Shown here: positions 26,197-35,200 of the stretch, one piece after another
Layout of the letters: each line of letters opens with the position of its first letter
Numbering within the stretch: position 1 is the first letter of the stretch
Assembly: GCF_900116205.1 (NCBI RefSeq)
Contig: NZ_FOZS01000002.1
Location: forward strand, 62,001 to 126,000
Origin: Halostagnicola kamekurae
Lineage (GTDB): Archaea; Halobacteriota; Halobacteria; Halobacteriales; Natrialbaceae
DNA: 64,000 nt
Direction: 5' to 3'
Made by a program: the position numbers and the translations under genes
Notes under the pieces: generated by a model
Database searches by the model: none
What the model was told of the DNA's origin: nothing
The model's input: the letters and a program-made list of their open reading frames with translations, nothing else

Positions 26197-27396
26197 ATGT
26201 CTGTCGTCGATCTCACCCGGACGCTGGTCTCGATTCCGAGCCACGAGGACGAGACCGCGGCGGGCGACGCGCTCGAGGAGTGGCTCCGGACCGAAACCGA
26301 CGCGACGGTCACGCGGGACGAACTCGGAAACGTCATCGCCCGGCGACGCTCGAGCGAGGCAGTCGGCACTGCGGAGGCCGAAGCGGCTGACCCGCGAACG
26401 CTCGCGCTCGTCGGCCACCACGACGTCGTCCCACCGGACGACTCCCAGATCGAAAACGGCGAGTACGTCGTCGAGGAACGCGACGGCAGGCTCTACGGCC
26501 GCGGGACCGCGGACATGAAAGGATCGCTCGCGGCGGCGGCCGTCGCGTTCCGAGACGCCGACCTCGAGTCGGCTCCAGACACTGGCCTCGAGTCGCCCTC
26601 CGGTGCTGACTCGACCCCGGGTGCGAACTCCGGTTCGAACGTCGACTCTGAACCTCGGCCCGGCGAACTCGTCTTCGCGAGTTTCGTCGGCGAGGAAGAC
26701 GGCGGTATCGGCGCTCGCCACGCGATCGAGAACGGGTTTGCGCCCGACCACGCCGTCGTCGGCGAAGGCTCGACGAACTACTCCGGGCCCGACGTCACGG
26801 ACGTCGCCGTCGCCCACAAGGGTCGGCGCGCGAGCACGATCACCGCCCGCGGCACCGCCGCCCACGCGAGCGAACCCGAGGCCGGCGAGAACGCGATCTA
26901 CCGCGCCGCGGACGCGGTCGACGCGATTCGCGATCTCGAGGCCCCGTCACTCGAGGTCGCGGGCGATCGACTCGAGGGCAGTCTCGTCGTCACCGAGATC
27001 GAGGGGGGCTCGGCGTGGAACGTCGTTCCCGAGAACTGTACGATCACGGTAGACGAGCGAACGGTGCCGGGCGAGCGGGCGTCTCTCGAGACGGTGGCGG
27101 ACCTCGAGGGCGTGGAATGGACGGTCGACCAGGACCTGCCGCCGATGCGGTGTGACGACGGCGCGTTCGCGGACGCGGTCCGCGAGGCCGCAGACCGGTC
27201 CCAATCGGCCGCTCCCGAACTCGTGACGAAACCCCACGCGACGGACGCGGGCTGGCTCTCGCGGGCCGGCACGGAGTGTGTCATCTACGGCGCGTCCGAG
27301 CCCGGCGAGGCCCACACGAAAACCGAGAGCGTCTCGATTTCGGTCCTCGAGCGGTGTCTCGAGACCTATCGGCGACTCGCAGAGCGGTGGCTGTGA
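26197..27396 (+). CDS. M20-family peptidase/deacylase (DapE/ArgE-like)
   Basis: A 399-residue M20 metallopeptidase-like enzyme. Zinc ligands visible are His74-x-Asp76 (GHHDVVP), Asp106 in GTADMKG, and the catalytic/metal Glu pair in GEEDGGIGA. The lid domain carries the HKGRRA motif and the distal His is in TKTES vicinity (AHTKTES). The annotation could be succinyl-diaminopimelate desuccinylase or acetylornithine deacetylase; sequence alone does not decide. A low-complexity Ser/Asp-rich insert at about 130-155 is unusual. ATG 26197 is chosen; the upstream open frame lacks the family start. Confidence 0.87.
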   Translation: MSVVDLTRTLVSIPSHEDETAAGDALEEWLRTETDATVTRDELGNVIARRRSSEAVGTAEAEAADPRTLALVGHHDVVPPDDSQIENGEYVVEERDGRLYGRGTADMKGSLAAAAVAFRDADLESAPDTGLESPSGADSTPGANSGSNVDSEPRPGELVFASFVGEEDGGIGARHAIENGFAPDHAVVGEGSTNYSGPDVTDVAVAHKGRRASTITARGTAAHASEPEAGENAIYRAADAVDAIRDLEAPSLEVAGDRLEGSLVVTEIEGGSAWNVVPENCTITVDERTVPGERASLETVADLEGVEWTVDQDLPPMRCDDGAFADAVREAADRSQSAAPELVTKPHATDAGWLSRAGTECVIYGASEPGEAHTKTESVSISVLERCLETYRRLAERWL

Positions 27397-27507
27397 GTTC
27401 GACGACGCCCTCGCTCGAGCAGGGTTGATGTGGACCGTTACCTTGTCAGATGCGATCGATTCGTCCGGTAGGGATGGTTTAAGCTCCCGTCCGTGGTGGA
27501 TGATCTC

Positions 27508-27939
27508 ATGGTCGAGCAAATCCTGGTTCCGATGGACGATTCGCCGCAGGCGACGGCCGCGCTCGAGTACGCGCTCGCGGAGTTCCCCGAGGCGTCGATC
27601 ACCGCGATACACGTCATCGAACTCCCCGAGGGGTACTGGGCGGCGTTCGTCAAGTCCGAAGACGATTTCCCCGGACACGAGCAAGCGCACAACCGTGCGA
27701 ACGACCTCCTCGAGGAGACGGTCGAGCGGGCGTCCGACGCGGATCGCGACATCGAGACGGTCGTCGAAACGGGGAAACCGGCACACGAGATCGTCGAGCA
27801 CGCCGTCGAAAACGACGTCGATCAGATCGTGATTGGCAGTCACGGCCGCAAACGAGCCGGGCGACTCCTCTTTGGCAGCGTCTCCGAATCGGTCGTCCGA
27901 ACCGCACCGATGACGGTCGTGGTCGTCCACGACGCCTGA
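27508..27939 (+). CDS. Universal stress protein, UspA family
   Basis: A 143-residue single-domain Usp protein. It begins EQILVPMDDSPQA with the Asp of the nucleotide pocket, and the C-terminal ATP-binding signature G-x2-G-x9-G-S is present as GSHGRKRAGRLLFGSVSESV. An ATP-binding subtype is therefore likely. The gene appears leaderless: GGTTTAAGC sits about 30 bases before ATG 27508, and the upstream GTG at 27493 is not needed. Role in stress response is inferred from the family. Confidence 0.9.
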   Translation: MVEQILVPMDDSPQATAALEYALAEFPEASITAIHVIELPEGYWAAFVKSEDDFPGHEQAHNRANDLLEETVERASDADRDIETVVETGKPAHEIVEHAVENDVDQIVIGSHGRKRAGRLLFGSVSESVVRTAPMTVVVVHDA

Positions 27940-28006
27940 TGAGTCGGTCGTTCGCGAGTGTCGTCCTTCGGTGGACTTAGGCTCCTCGAGACTGTCAATT
28001 CGTTCA

Positions 28007-28267
28007 ATGGACACCGGTGGAACCGACCGGAAGCGACTCGACGACTCGCCGAGTTCGTCGGCCTCGAGGGGGTGGCTCTGGCGCATCGCGATGGCGATGC
28101 AAAACGGGGCGCCCGTCTTGCTTTCCGTCGGATTCATCGGGCTAACGCTGACCGACTCGTGGCTCGCGCCCGAGGAATCGCCGTACTCGCTGCTCTTTGC
28201 CGGCGGGATTCTCTGTGCGATCGGCTCCATCTATCTCGCGATCTACCAGCACGATATCGACGAGTGA
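28007..28267 (+). CDS. Small two-helix membrane protein, unknown
   Basis: An 86-residue protein with a hydrophilic N-terminus (1-28) and two predicted membrane helices (about 33-50 and 58-80), ending YQHDIDE. No family is recognised. ATG 28007 follows a short AT-rich stretch; an upstream GTG at 27971 would add 12 residues without a motif. It lies between the universal stress protein and the carboxypeptidase genes on the same strand, with independent promoters likely. Confidence 0.55.
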   Translation: MDTGGTDRKRLDDSPSSSASRGWLWRIAMAMQNGAPVLLSVGFIGLTLTDSWLAPEESPYSLLFAGGILCAIGSIYLAIYQHDIDE

Positions 28268-28341
28268 CGACGAGTCTGGTCGGTTCGCCGCTTCCACCGG
28301 AACCCGGACGTTGATGGGTGAGTCACTCATACTGTGTTCTA

Positions 28342-29874
28342 ATGACAGCAGATCAGACACAGACGGCGACCGACGCGACCGCGGCGTACGACCGCCTCGA
28401 GGAGCGCGTCGAGCGGATTTCGAACATCGGCAACGCCGCGGGCGTCCTGCGGTGGGACCAGGAAGTTATCATGCCCGACGCGGGGACGCCAGCGCGGGCG
28501 AAACAGCTTTCCACACTGTCGTCGCTCAGCCACGAACTGCTGACCGACGAGGAGACGGGCGACCTTCTCGCGGAACTCGAGGCCGCGGATGCGGATCTCA
28601 CCGACGACCAGCGGGCGGTCGTCCGCGAGGTCCGCCGGCAGTACGACCGCGCGACCAGCGTGCCACAGGAACTCGTCGAGGAGATTTCGGAGACGACCTC
28701 GAACGCGCATCCAACGTGGATGCAGGCCCGCGAGGAGGACGACTTCGAGCAGTTCGCGCCGACGCTCGAGAAACTTGTCGACCTCAAACGCGAGTACGCC
28801 GCCCACATCGACCCCGACGCGGACCCCTACGAGGTCCTGTTCGCCAACTACGAGCCGTATCTGGACCTCGAGACCGCAGAGGAAATCCTCGCGCAGTTGC
28901 GCGATACTCTCGTCCCGTTGCTCGAGGCGATCGACGAGAGCGACGCGGACCTCGCGACCGACGCGTTCGCCGGCCAGTTCGACGACGACGACCAGGAGGC
29001 GCTGGCCCGCGATGCCCTCGACGCCTTGGGCTACGACTGGAGTCGCGGTCGCCTCGATACGGCACCGCACCCGTTCTCGTCGGGGACGCAGTTCGACGCG
29101 CGGGTGACGACCCGGTTCGACGAGGAGGACCTGCTGGGTTCGATCACGTCGGTCATCCACGAGTTCGGCCACGCGAACTACACGATCGGCCTCCCCGACG
29201 AGGAGTACGCCACGCCGCTCGGCGAGGCTCGAGACCTCACGGTCCACGAGTCCCAGTCGCGACTCTGGGAGAATCACGTCGGCCGCTCCCGGCCGTTCTG
29301 GGATCGGTTCCTGCCGACCGCCAGAGAGCGGTTCCCCGAGCTCGAGGACGTCTCCCCGCGGGAGGCCTATGAGGCCGCGAATCAGGTGTACGACGACAAC
29401 CTGATCCGCGTCGACGCGGACGAGTTGACCTACCACCTCCACATCGTGATCCGCTTTGAAATCGAACGGGGCCTGATCTCGGGCGACCTCGAAGTTTCCG
29501 AGGTTCCCCAGGTCTGGAACGACAAGTACGAGGAGTATCTCGGCGTGCGCCCCGAGACCGACGCCGAGGGCTGTCTGCAGGACATCCACTGGTCGCACGG
29601 CTCCTTTGGTTACTTCCCGACGTACTCACTGGGATCGGTGCTCGCGGCCCAGCTCTACGCGGCCGCCGAGGACGAACTCGGCGATCTCGACGACCAGATT
29701 CGAGCGGGCGAGTTCGACGATCTCAACGGCTGGCTCCGCGAGAACGTCCACCAGCACGGAAAGCGCTACACCACGCCCGACCTGATCGAGTCGGCAACCG
29801 GCGAGCCGTTCACGGCGGAGTACTTCCTCGAGTACGTCGACGCGAAGTACGGCGACCTCTACGACCTCGAGTAG
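28342..29874 (+). CDS. Carboxypeptidase M32 (thermostable carboxypeptidase family)
   Basis: A 510-residue metallocarboxypeptidase of family M32 (Taq type), cytosolic, broad-specificity removal of C-terminal residues. The zinc site HEFGH has His273, Glu274 and His277, followed by the third ligand Glu in HESQSR about 25 residues later. Also family-typical are LRWDQEVIMP near 36-45, HPFSSGTQFDARVTTR at 243-258 and DIHWSHGSFGYFPTYSLG. All expected catalytic parts are intact. ATG 28342 is preferred over an upstream start at 28318. Confidence 0.95.
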   Translation: MTADQTQTATDATAAYDRLEERVERISNIGNAAGVLRWDQEVIMPDAGTPARAKQLSTLSSLSHELLTDEETGDLLAELEAADADLTDDQRAVVREVRRQYDRATSVPQELVEEISETTSNAHPTWMQAREEDDFEQFAPTLEKLVDLKREYAAHIDPDADPYEVLFANYEPYLDLETAEEILAQLRDTLVPLLEAIDESDADLATDAFAGQFDDDDQEALARDALDALGYDWSRGRLDTAPHPFSSGTQFDARVTTRFDEEDLLGSITSVIHEFGHANYTIGLPDEEYATPLGEARDLTVHESQSRLWENHVGRSRPFWDRFLPTARERFPELEDVSPREAYEAANQVYDDNLIRVDADELTYHLHIVIRFEIERGLISGDLEVSEVPQVWNDKYEEYLGVRPETDAEGCLQDIHWSHGSFGYFPTYSLGSVLAAQLYAAAEDELGDLDDQIRAGEFDDLNGWLRENVHQHGKRYTTPDLIESATGEPFTAEYFLEYVDAKYGDLYDLE

Positions 29875-29902
29875 GCCGCACGCGGAGCCGTCGCCGTCGA
29901 AC

Positions 29903-29974
29903 AACCGCTGAACGTCCAGCAATCGCTGAACGCACAGCCACCGCCGAACGTACAGCCGTCTTCGAGCGTACCCA
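29903..29974. repeat. 18-bp tandem repeat, about four units
   Basis: Units begin at 29903, 29921, 29939 and 29957. The first three share AACG/AACGC around CCGCTGAACGTCCAGC-type sequence; the fourth is more diverged. They lie downstream of the M32 stop codon, before a CCCCG-ATAAAA-CGGGG hairpin (29976-29991), and are not translated in the M32 frame. Confidence 0.7.
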
Positions 29975-30040
29975 CCCCGATAAAACGGGGTTGGCTGTGC
30001 CGGGTACAGACTCTCGAGCGGGTGCCCCTAGGCTTCTCCC

Positions 30041-30499
30041 GTGAAAGTCTCAATTCCGGGCCTCGAGGGGGTCTACTACGATACGAGCGCAGAAAGCACG
30101 GCCGCGACGGTCGCGCTGACCGCCGCCGGGCGGCGAGCGCCGAAACCGCACGGGTACGCCGTCCAGTTGCTGCCGTACCTGTGGTCGTTCGACGTCGACC
30201 TCCAGGAGGTACCGAACGATCACCCGATCCAGTACCTGCATCCGGAGGGCGCACAGAGCCTCGGAGAACTCGCGAACGACGGCGTCGGTCGCGCCGCCGG
30301 AACCGACTTCGAGACCGTCCTACGATTCGTGTGGGCGATCAACGAGCAAACCGAGTCGGCCGCCATGCGCGTTCTCGGGCGCGGCGAACCCTCGGAGGAG
30401 GGCGTCGTCATCGAGATCGAGGACGGCACCGTCGACGTCGATGGCGACGAACTCGAGACCGACGAGTTCGACATCGAAGCGGACTCCCCTGAGCGGTAA
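30041..30499 (+). CDS. Conserved acidic hypothetical protein
   Basis: A 152-residue acidic soluble protein from a GTG start at 30041 (no ATG fits). The first 15 residues (KVSIPGLEGVYYDTSA) and the core YLWSFDVDLQEVPNDHPIQYL look like a conserved domain, but I cannot name it. The last 40 residues are mostly Asp/Glu. A +2-frame open reading overlaps it but is Arg-rich and rejected. It stands between the M32 gene and the BtuF-like gene, with no shared operon evident. Confidence 0.55.
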   Translation: MKVSIPGLEGVYYDTSAESTAATVALTAAGRRAPKPHGYAVQLLPYLWSFDVDLQEVPNDHPIQYLHPEGAQSLGELANDGVGRAAGTDFETVLRFVWAINEQTESAAMRVLGRGEPSEEGVVIEIEDGTVDVDGDELETDEFDIEADSPER

Positions 30500-30579
30500 G
30501 TGCTGGCAGTGTCGTCGGCTCGAGATTCGAGTCGACGTCGAGGGTCCCGTTTTTAGGCCTGTAGATCGACCATCCAGCT

Positions 30580-31581
30580 ATGCGAATCGTCACGACGCTG
30601 CCGTCCGCGACTGAGATCGTGACCGCGCTCGGTCTCGAGCCGGTCGGCGTCTCCCACGAGTGCGATTATCCGCCGTCGGTGAGCTCGCTACCCGCGGTGA
30701 CGGCCTCGAGCGTCGACGCCGACGCCGGCAGCTCCGAGATCGACCGACAGGTCCTCGAGTCGGTCGCCGATGGCGACGGCGTCTACGACATCGATATCGA
30801 GACGCTCGAGGAACTCGACCCCGATCTGATAGTCACGCAGGGAGTTTGCGACGTCTGTGCGGTCGACGAGGTCGTCGTCGAGCGAGCGGCCGAACGGATC
30901 GACGCCGAGCCGGAGATTCTGACGACTGATCCCCACACCGTCGGCGACGTGTTGGACGACGTCGAGCGCATTGGCGAAGTGACTGGAAAGGCCGAACGAG
31001 CCCGCACAGTGGTCGACGACCTCGAGAATCGGATCGAATCGGTCCGCTCCCGGGCGAACGACGAACGCCGCGACTCGAGTGACGCCGCCACCGACTCGAG
31101 CGCCACTGTAACCCACTCGAGCACTCAACCGAGAGGCTCGAGCGACCGACCGCGCGTCGCCGTCTTCGACTGGACCGATCCGGTCATGGTCGCGGGCCAC
31201 TGGACGGCGGACCTCGTCGAGTGGGCCGGCGGCGAGTACGGACTCGCAGACCCCGGCGAGGCCTCGAGGCCCCGCGAATGGGGCGAGATCCGCGCGTACG
31301 ACCCCGAGGTCATCGTCGTCGCGCCGTGTGGGTTCGACCTCGCGCAGACGGCCGCGAACCTGTCGGATCTGACGTCGCTCGAGGGGTGGGCGGAGCTTTC
31401 GGCCGTTCGGAACGACCGCGTCTGGGCGATGGACGGCAACCACTATCTCAACCGACCCGGTCCGCGTCTGGTCGAGACACTCGAGGCCCTCGCACCGATT
31501 ATCTCCCCCGACCGGTTCGAGCGATCCCCTGAGGTGTCGGTCGCGGTGCCCCTGGAGCGTCTCGAGAGAACGCGAGTCTGA
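30580..31581 (+). CDS. Cobalamin/metal-chelate binding protein, BtuF-like
   Basis: A 333-residue protein with the helical-backbone periplasmic-binding fold of BtuF/FhuD: two lobes (N-lobe MRIVTTLPSATEIVTALG to about 130; C-lobe from 185) joined by a long helix. Unlike classical binding proteins it has no signal peptide or lipobox; it begins directly with the first beta strand. It may therefore be a cytoplasmic relative, as is common in haloarchaea, where such proteins are annotated as cobalamin-binding. A Ser-rich insert lies at about 163-185. Ligand is inferred. No transporter genes adjoin. Confidence 0.8.
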   Translation: MRIVTTLPSATEIVTALGLEPVGVSHECDYPPSVSSLPAVTASSVDADAGSSEIDRQVLESVADGDGVYDIDIETLEELDPDLIVTQGVCDVCAVDEVVVERAAERIDAEPEILTTDPHTVGDVLDDVERIGEVTGKAERARTVVDDLENRIESVRSRANDERRDSSDAATDSSATVTHSSTQPRGSSDRPRVAVFDWTDPVMVAGHWTADLVEWAGGEYGLADPGEASRPREWGEIRAYDPEVIVVAPCGFDLAQTAANLSDLTSLEGWAELSAVRNDRVWAMDGNHYLNRPGPRLVETLEALAPIISPDRFERSPEVSVAVPLERLERTRV

Positions 31582-31595
31582 TCTCAGCTGGTGGG

Positions 31596-34121
31596 TTACA
31601 GTTCGCCGATCCGAATGCCGTCCGGTTGGAGGACGACGCCGATATCGCTGGTGGCACCCTGAAAGACCTCCGAGTGTGATGCGACATCGTCGACGCCGAC
31701 GCCGACTTCGAACTGTCCGTCGCCCGGAAGCGATGGAAACTCTCGCTGTTCGCCATCTGCGAGCTGGAGGTCTTCCTGGAACACGACTCCGCTCTCGTCT
31801 TTGATCTGCAGCCGAACCGTCGAATCTCTCGGCAGGCCGTTTTCGACGATGACGCTGCCGCCACCTCCAACGACTCCCTGTACGGCGTTTTGTACGCGCG
31901 ACTTCGCCGTGAGTAACTGCGCCTGAAGCGCTTCGGGATCGTCGCGGTATTTGAGTGCGACGGCGGCGATCGCGAGTAGCGCGAGCACCGCGAGCAGCGC
32001 CAGCGGGAGGCCAAGCGAGGTGACCCGGTCGAGGATCGACTTGCCGGAGACGTTGATCTGTGCGCTCTTCTGGGCGGACTCGGCTCCACTCACGTTGAGT
32101 GCCGTCATATTGTAGCTATACTCGCCGTTTTCCGCCGGCGGTTCGATCGACGTTTCGACCGTCTTCGATTCGCCGGCCGCGAGTGTGACGCTCTCCTCGG
32201 CGACGAGTTCGTCGCCCAAGTTGAATTGTACGGACTGGGTGTCCGCCCGCTCGCCCGTGTTCGTCACGTTCCCGCTCATGGTCAGCCCCGAATTCGCGTT
32301 GTCGGCTCCTTCGAGCTTGACGTCTTCGACGGTGAACGCCGGTCGAATCGCTACGGCCGTATCGCTTGAGACATCTGTCTCCGCCGTGAGTTCGATCTCC
32401 GACGGCGCGTCTTCGGTTGGTTCGAAGGAAAAGCCCTTTTCGACAGATTCGCCCGGATTCACCGTCACCATCACCGTCTCGCTGCCGTCGTCGGCGACGC
32501 CGTCTGGATCGTCGACCGCCACCGTGAGTTCGACGACCTCCGGCGTCTCGCCGTCGTTCTCGACTGTGACGACGGCATCTAGCGACTCTTCAGACCCGAA
32601 CGACTCGTCGACATCGGTAAATTTCGTCGACAGGTTACGCTCGAACTCGAGCGTGTCGCTCTGGCCTGGCGTTTCGACCGTCACGCTCGTCAGCGGGACG
32701 GACCCGCTGTCGAGATACGTCGAGAACGTCGCTTCGGTCGGAGCGCCGTCCTCGACGGTGACGTTGCGCTCGCCTTCGACCGAGTCGCCGATGCGGAAGG
32801 TCGTGGGGACGACGGTCTCGCCGCCCGGAACCGTCCCGTCATAGTCGATATTTGCGACGACCTCGAGTTCTTCTGAGAGGCTCGCAGTCGGCTCGTTGAT
32901 GACCGTTGCGGACATCCGTTCATTGTGGGCATCCTTCGACACGACCGTCACGGCCTTTCGCTCGGTGTTCGAGTCTTCCGGGACCGCGACCGCTATGTCG
33001 ACTTCCGAGGCGTTGATGTCTCCCGTGTCGTAGCTGAACTCTTCGGTGGTACTAGCGCCCTGGGCAAGGGTGATCGAGCGCGACTCCACCTCGGTTCCGT
33101 CGACCGAGAGCGTCACGGTCCGATCGCCGAGATCCAGTGCGCCGCGTCGCTCAAGGTCGGCGGCGACGGTGAGGGGTTCGCCAGCGACCGGATCGTTGGT
33201 TTCGACGTTCGTGATCGCAATTTCGGATTTCGTGATGTTGATCGGCGTCGTGAACTGCTCGGAGAGGATGTCGAGGCGAAGTTCGTCGATCTGGTGATCC
33301 CCCGCCACGAGTTCGCGCTCGAACGTCAGCGATGTGGTATTGCCACCGGATTCGTTGATGAATTCAGGTTCGCCAATCAACCGATCCTCGACGTTTCCGT
33401 CGGTATCAACTCCGTAGAGTTCGACTTCGTCTCGAATATTTCCGTATCCAACGTTCGTGATGTCGACAGTGACTGACAGTTGCTCACCCTCGGAGTAGTC
33501 TCCATCCGCAGAAACGTTCGTGGATGGAATCCCCTGGTCGTACGCACTGTACTCTATCGAGGCCCCATCGACCTCGAGGGAAGTACCATCCGCTAACTCC
33601 ACGATTCCGTCATCGGTGACCACGAGGTTGTCGTCGATGGTGACCGTTTTATTGCCATCGCTCGTCGTCACATGTCGTCCGTCGGTTATCGTTTCGACGG
33701 TGCCGTCATCTGCGACCATTAAATCCTCGCCATTGACGGTGATGGTCGGGTCTTTAGGCGTTTCGTCCCCCGCTGCGTTTTCGCCGCGAACGATATCGCC
33801 ATCGAAGGTCACTACCGCGTCATGACCGTAGTACCCCGTGTCGTCGAACGATCCCGTGGCTAGTGGCACGTTGGTCTGGTTCTCGATTTCGAGCAGTTCG
33901 CCGGACTCAAAGTCGTCGGTCGTATTGTCCGTCTCCGCGCCCGCCGCGGTGCCGATTCCCGCCGTGAGTAACAGTCCACAGAGGACCACGCTTAGCAAGA
34001 CACCGATCGCTAGCGAGGATCGGACCGCTCGCAGGTCGTGTCTTTTCGATCGAAGACAATCTCCTATAGCGGCATACCTGTCGGAACTGACTAGCGAGTG
34101 CGGGGGTGGATTCGTTCTCAT
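31596..34121 (-). CDS. Secreted CARDB-like multi-domain surface protein with C-terminal TM
   Basis: An 841-residue cell-surface protein. An N-terminal hydrophobic signal segment lies at about 34-60 after a 33-residue hydrophilic start. Four to five Ig-like, CARDB-type repeats follow (each with a GExxTVxxxLxNxG core), then one membrane helix at about 702-722. The cytoplasmic tail of about 120 residues contains another small beta-rich domain (SVIVENGLPRDSTVRLQI). Such proteins often act in S-layer-associated or adhesin roles; that is inference. The ATG at 34121 is preferred, as the further upstream TTG lacks support. It is divergent from the 34263 lipoprotein gene around a shared TATATAA-rich region. 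Confidence 0.8.
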   Translation of the reverse strand: MRTNPPPHSLVSSDRYAAIGDCLRSKRHDLRAVRSSLAIGVLLSVVLCGLLLTAGIGTAAGAETDNTTDDFESGELLEIENQTNVPLATGSFDDTGYYGHDAVVTFDGDIVRGENAAGDETPKDPTITVNGEDLMVADDGTVETITDGRHVTTSDGNKTVTIDDNLVVTDDGIVELADGTSLEVDGASIEYSAYDQGIPSTNVSADGDYSEGEQLSVTVDITNVGYGNIRDEVELYGVDTDGNVEDRLIGEPEFINESGGNTTSLTFERELVAGDHQIDELRLDILSEQFTTPINITKSEIAITNVETNDPVAGEPLTVAADLERRGALDLGDRTVTLSVDGTEVESRSITLAQGASTTEEFSYDTGDINASEVDIAVAVPEDSNTERKAVTVVSKDAHNERMSATVINEPTASLSEELEVVANIDYDGTVPGGETVVPTTFRIGDSVEGERNVTVEDGAPTEATFSTYLDSGSVPLTSVTVETPGQSDTLEFERNLSTKFTDVDESFGSEESLDAVVTVENDGETPEVVELTVAVDDPDGVADDGSETVMVTVNPGESVEKGFSFEPTEDAPSEIELTAETDVSSDTAVAIRPAFTVEDVKLEGADNANSGLTMSGNVTNTGERADTQSVQFNLGDELVAEESVTLAAGESKTVETSIEPPAENGEYSYNMTALNVSGAESAQKSAQINVSGKSILDRVTSLGLPLALLAVLALLAIAAVALKYRDDPEALQAQLLTAKSRVQNAVQGVVGGGGSVIVENGLPRDSTVRLQIKDESGVVFQEDLQLADGEQREFPSLPGDGQFEVGVGVDDVASHSEVFQGATSDIGVVLQPDGIRIGEL

Positions 34122-34262
34122 CCAGACGACACCAATCGTATGTTTCAATCTGTTTGGATGGGGTGTTGAAATACTCTCTGGGCGATTATTATTGGGTATA
34201 TTATATAAACGGCCGGACGGCCAACGCGCTTTTCACGTAGTTGGTGCTACGCTGACGTATAG

Positions 34263-35042
34263 ATGTCACGGGAAGCCGACTCTCCCAGCAGGAACGACGA
34301 CGGCGGGCTGGGCGCGAATTCCGGGTCGTCACAGTCGCGTGGGGCGACCGATACGACTCGAGCGACACACTCGCTCAGCCGTCGCGGGGCGCTTGCGGGC
34401 GTCGGAACGCTTTCGCTGGGAGCAGTCGCCGGCTGTCTCGGCTCGATTCCGGGGCTCGAGGGCTCATCAGGACAGCGGTTGGTTGAACCGGAAGATCCGG
34501 GCGAAAACCCGGACGCGACGCCGGGCGAGTTCTATCATCTGATCGAAGAACACGATATCGTCGTCGACGAGCTCTATCACACGCCTGAGGAAAACCGACT
34601 CGATCTGTTCTACGATTCGAGCGCGGAGACTCGCTCCGAATCCGACGAGGAGATCGTTGTCATCTATCAGGCCTATCAGGAATTGATCGACCATGGCTCC
34701 TCGCTCGAGAACCTCTATACCGAGATCGTCGACCCGTTCGAGGAGCAAGCCCGTGGCTGGGGCATCGACACCGACTGGGTCGAGCGGTATCTCGACGGCG
34801 AAATCAACGAAAACGAGCTGTGGGGGACGATCGTGGAGTCGAAATCCTACGGGGATGGAAACGACCCAGCGGTTTCGAACGAGAGCGATCCGCCGACGGG
34901 TGATGACGGCACCACGTCGGATGGAAACGAGACGTCCGGTGAGACGGGTGAGACCGACCCGGCCAATCGAACGAATTCGTCCGAAATAAGCGACTCGTCG
35001 GTAGACGGCGGGTCGGGTGGCAACGAGAGCGATGGGGAATAA
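34263..35042 (+). CDS. Tat-secreted lipoprotein, unknown function
   Basis: A 259-residue protein with a twin-arginine signal (SRR at 39-41, then GALAGVGTLSLGAVAGC) and a lipobox with Cys58 as the anchor. The mature part starts with an acidic linker, then a helical domain (about 90-190) I do not recognise, and ends in a Ser/Asp/Gly/Asn-rich low-complexity tail of about 60 residues. The first 35 residues before the signal are unusually long. Its promoter, TTATATAAAC around 34198-34207, could also serve the divergent CARDB-like gene. Confidence 0.77.
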   Translation: MSREADSPSRNDDGGLGANSGSSQSRGATDTTRATHSLSRRGALAGVGTLSLGAVAGCLGSIPGLEGSSGQRLVEPEDPGENPDATPGEFYHLIEEHDIVVDELYHTPEENRLDLFYDSSAETRSESDEEIVVIYQAYQELIDHGSSLENLYTEIVDPFEEQARGWGIDTDWVERYLDGEINENELWGTIVESKSYGDGNDPAVSNESDPPTGDDGTTSDGNETSGETGETDPANRTNSSEISDSSVDGGSGGNESDGE

Positions 35043-35200
35043 CGCTCTCTGGCATCGGTGGTCCGCAAACTGGGCGGTCACACGCAACGCCAGTCCGGGC
35101 GTGTCAACTACCAAAGGCAAGATTAAGGACCAGTGGGGGAAATAGTTGGCCATGTATCGGTTGGTGGGACATTTCCCTCGAGGAAGGTGATAACGAAACA

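Noticed and set aside
28339-29598. 419-codon minus-strand frame
   Set aside because: Antisense shadow of the M32 carboxypeptidase gene, without acidic character or motifs.
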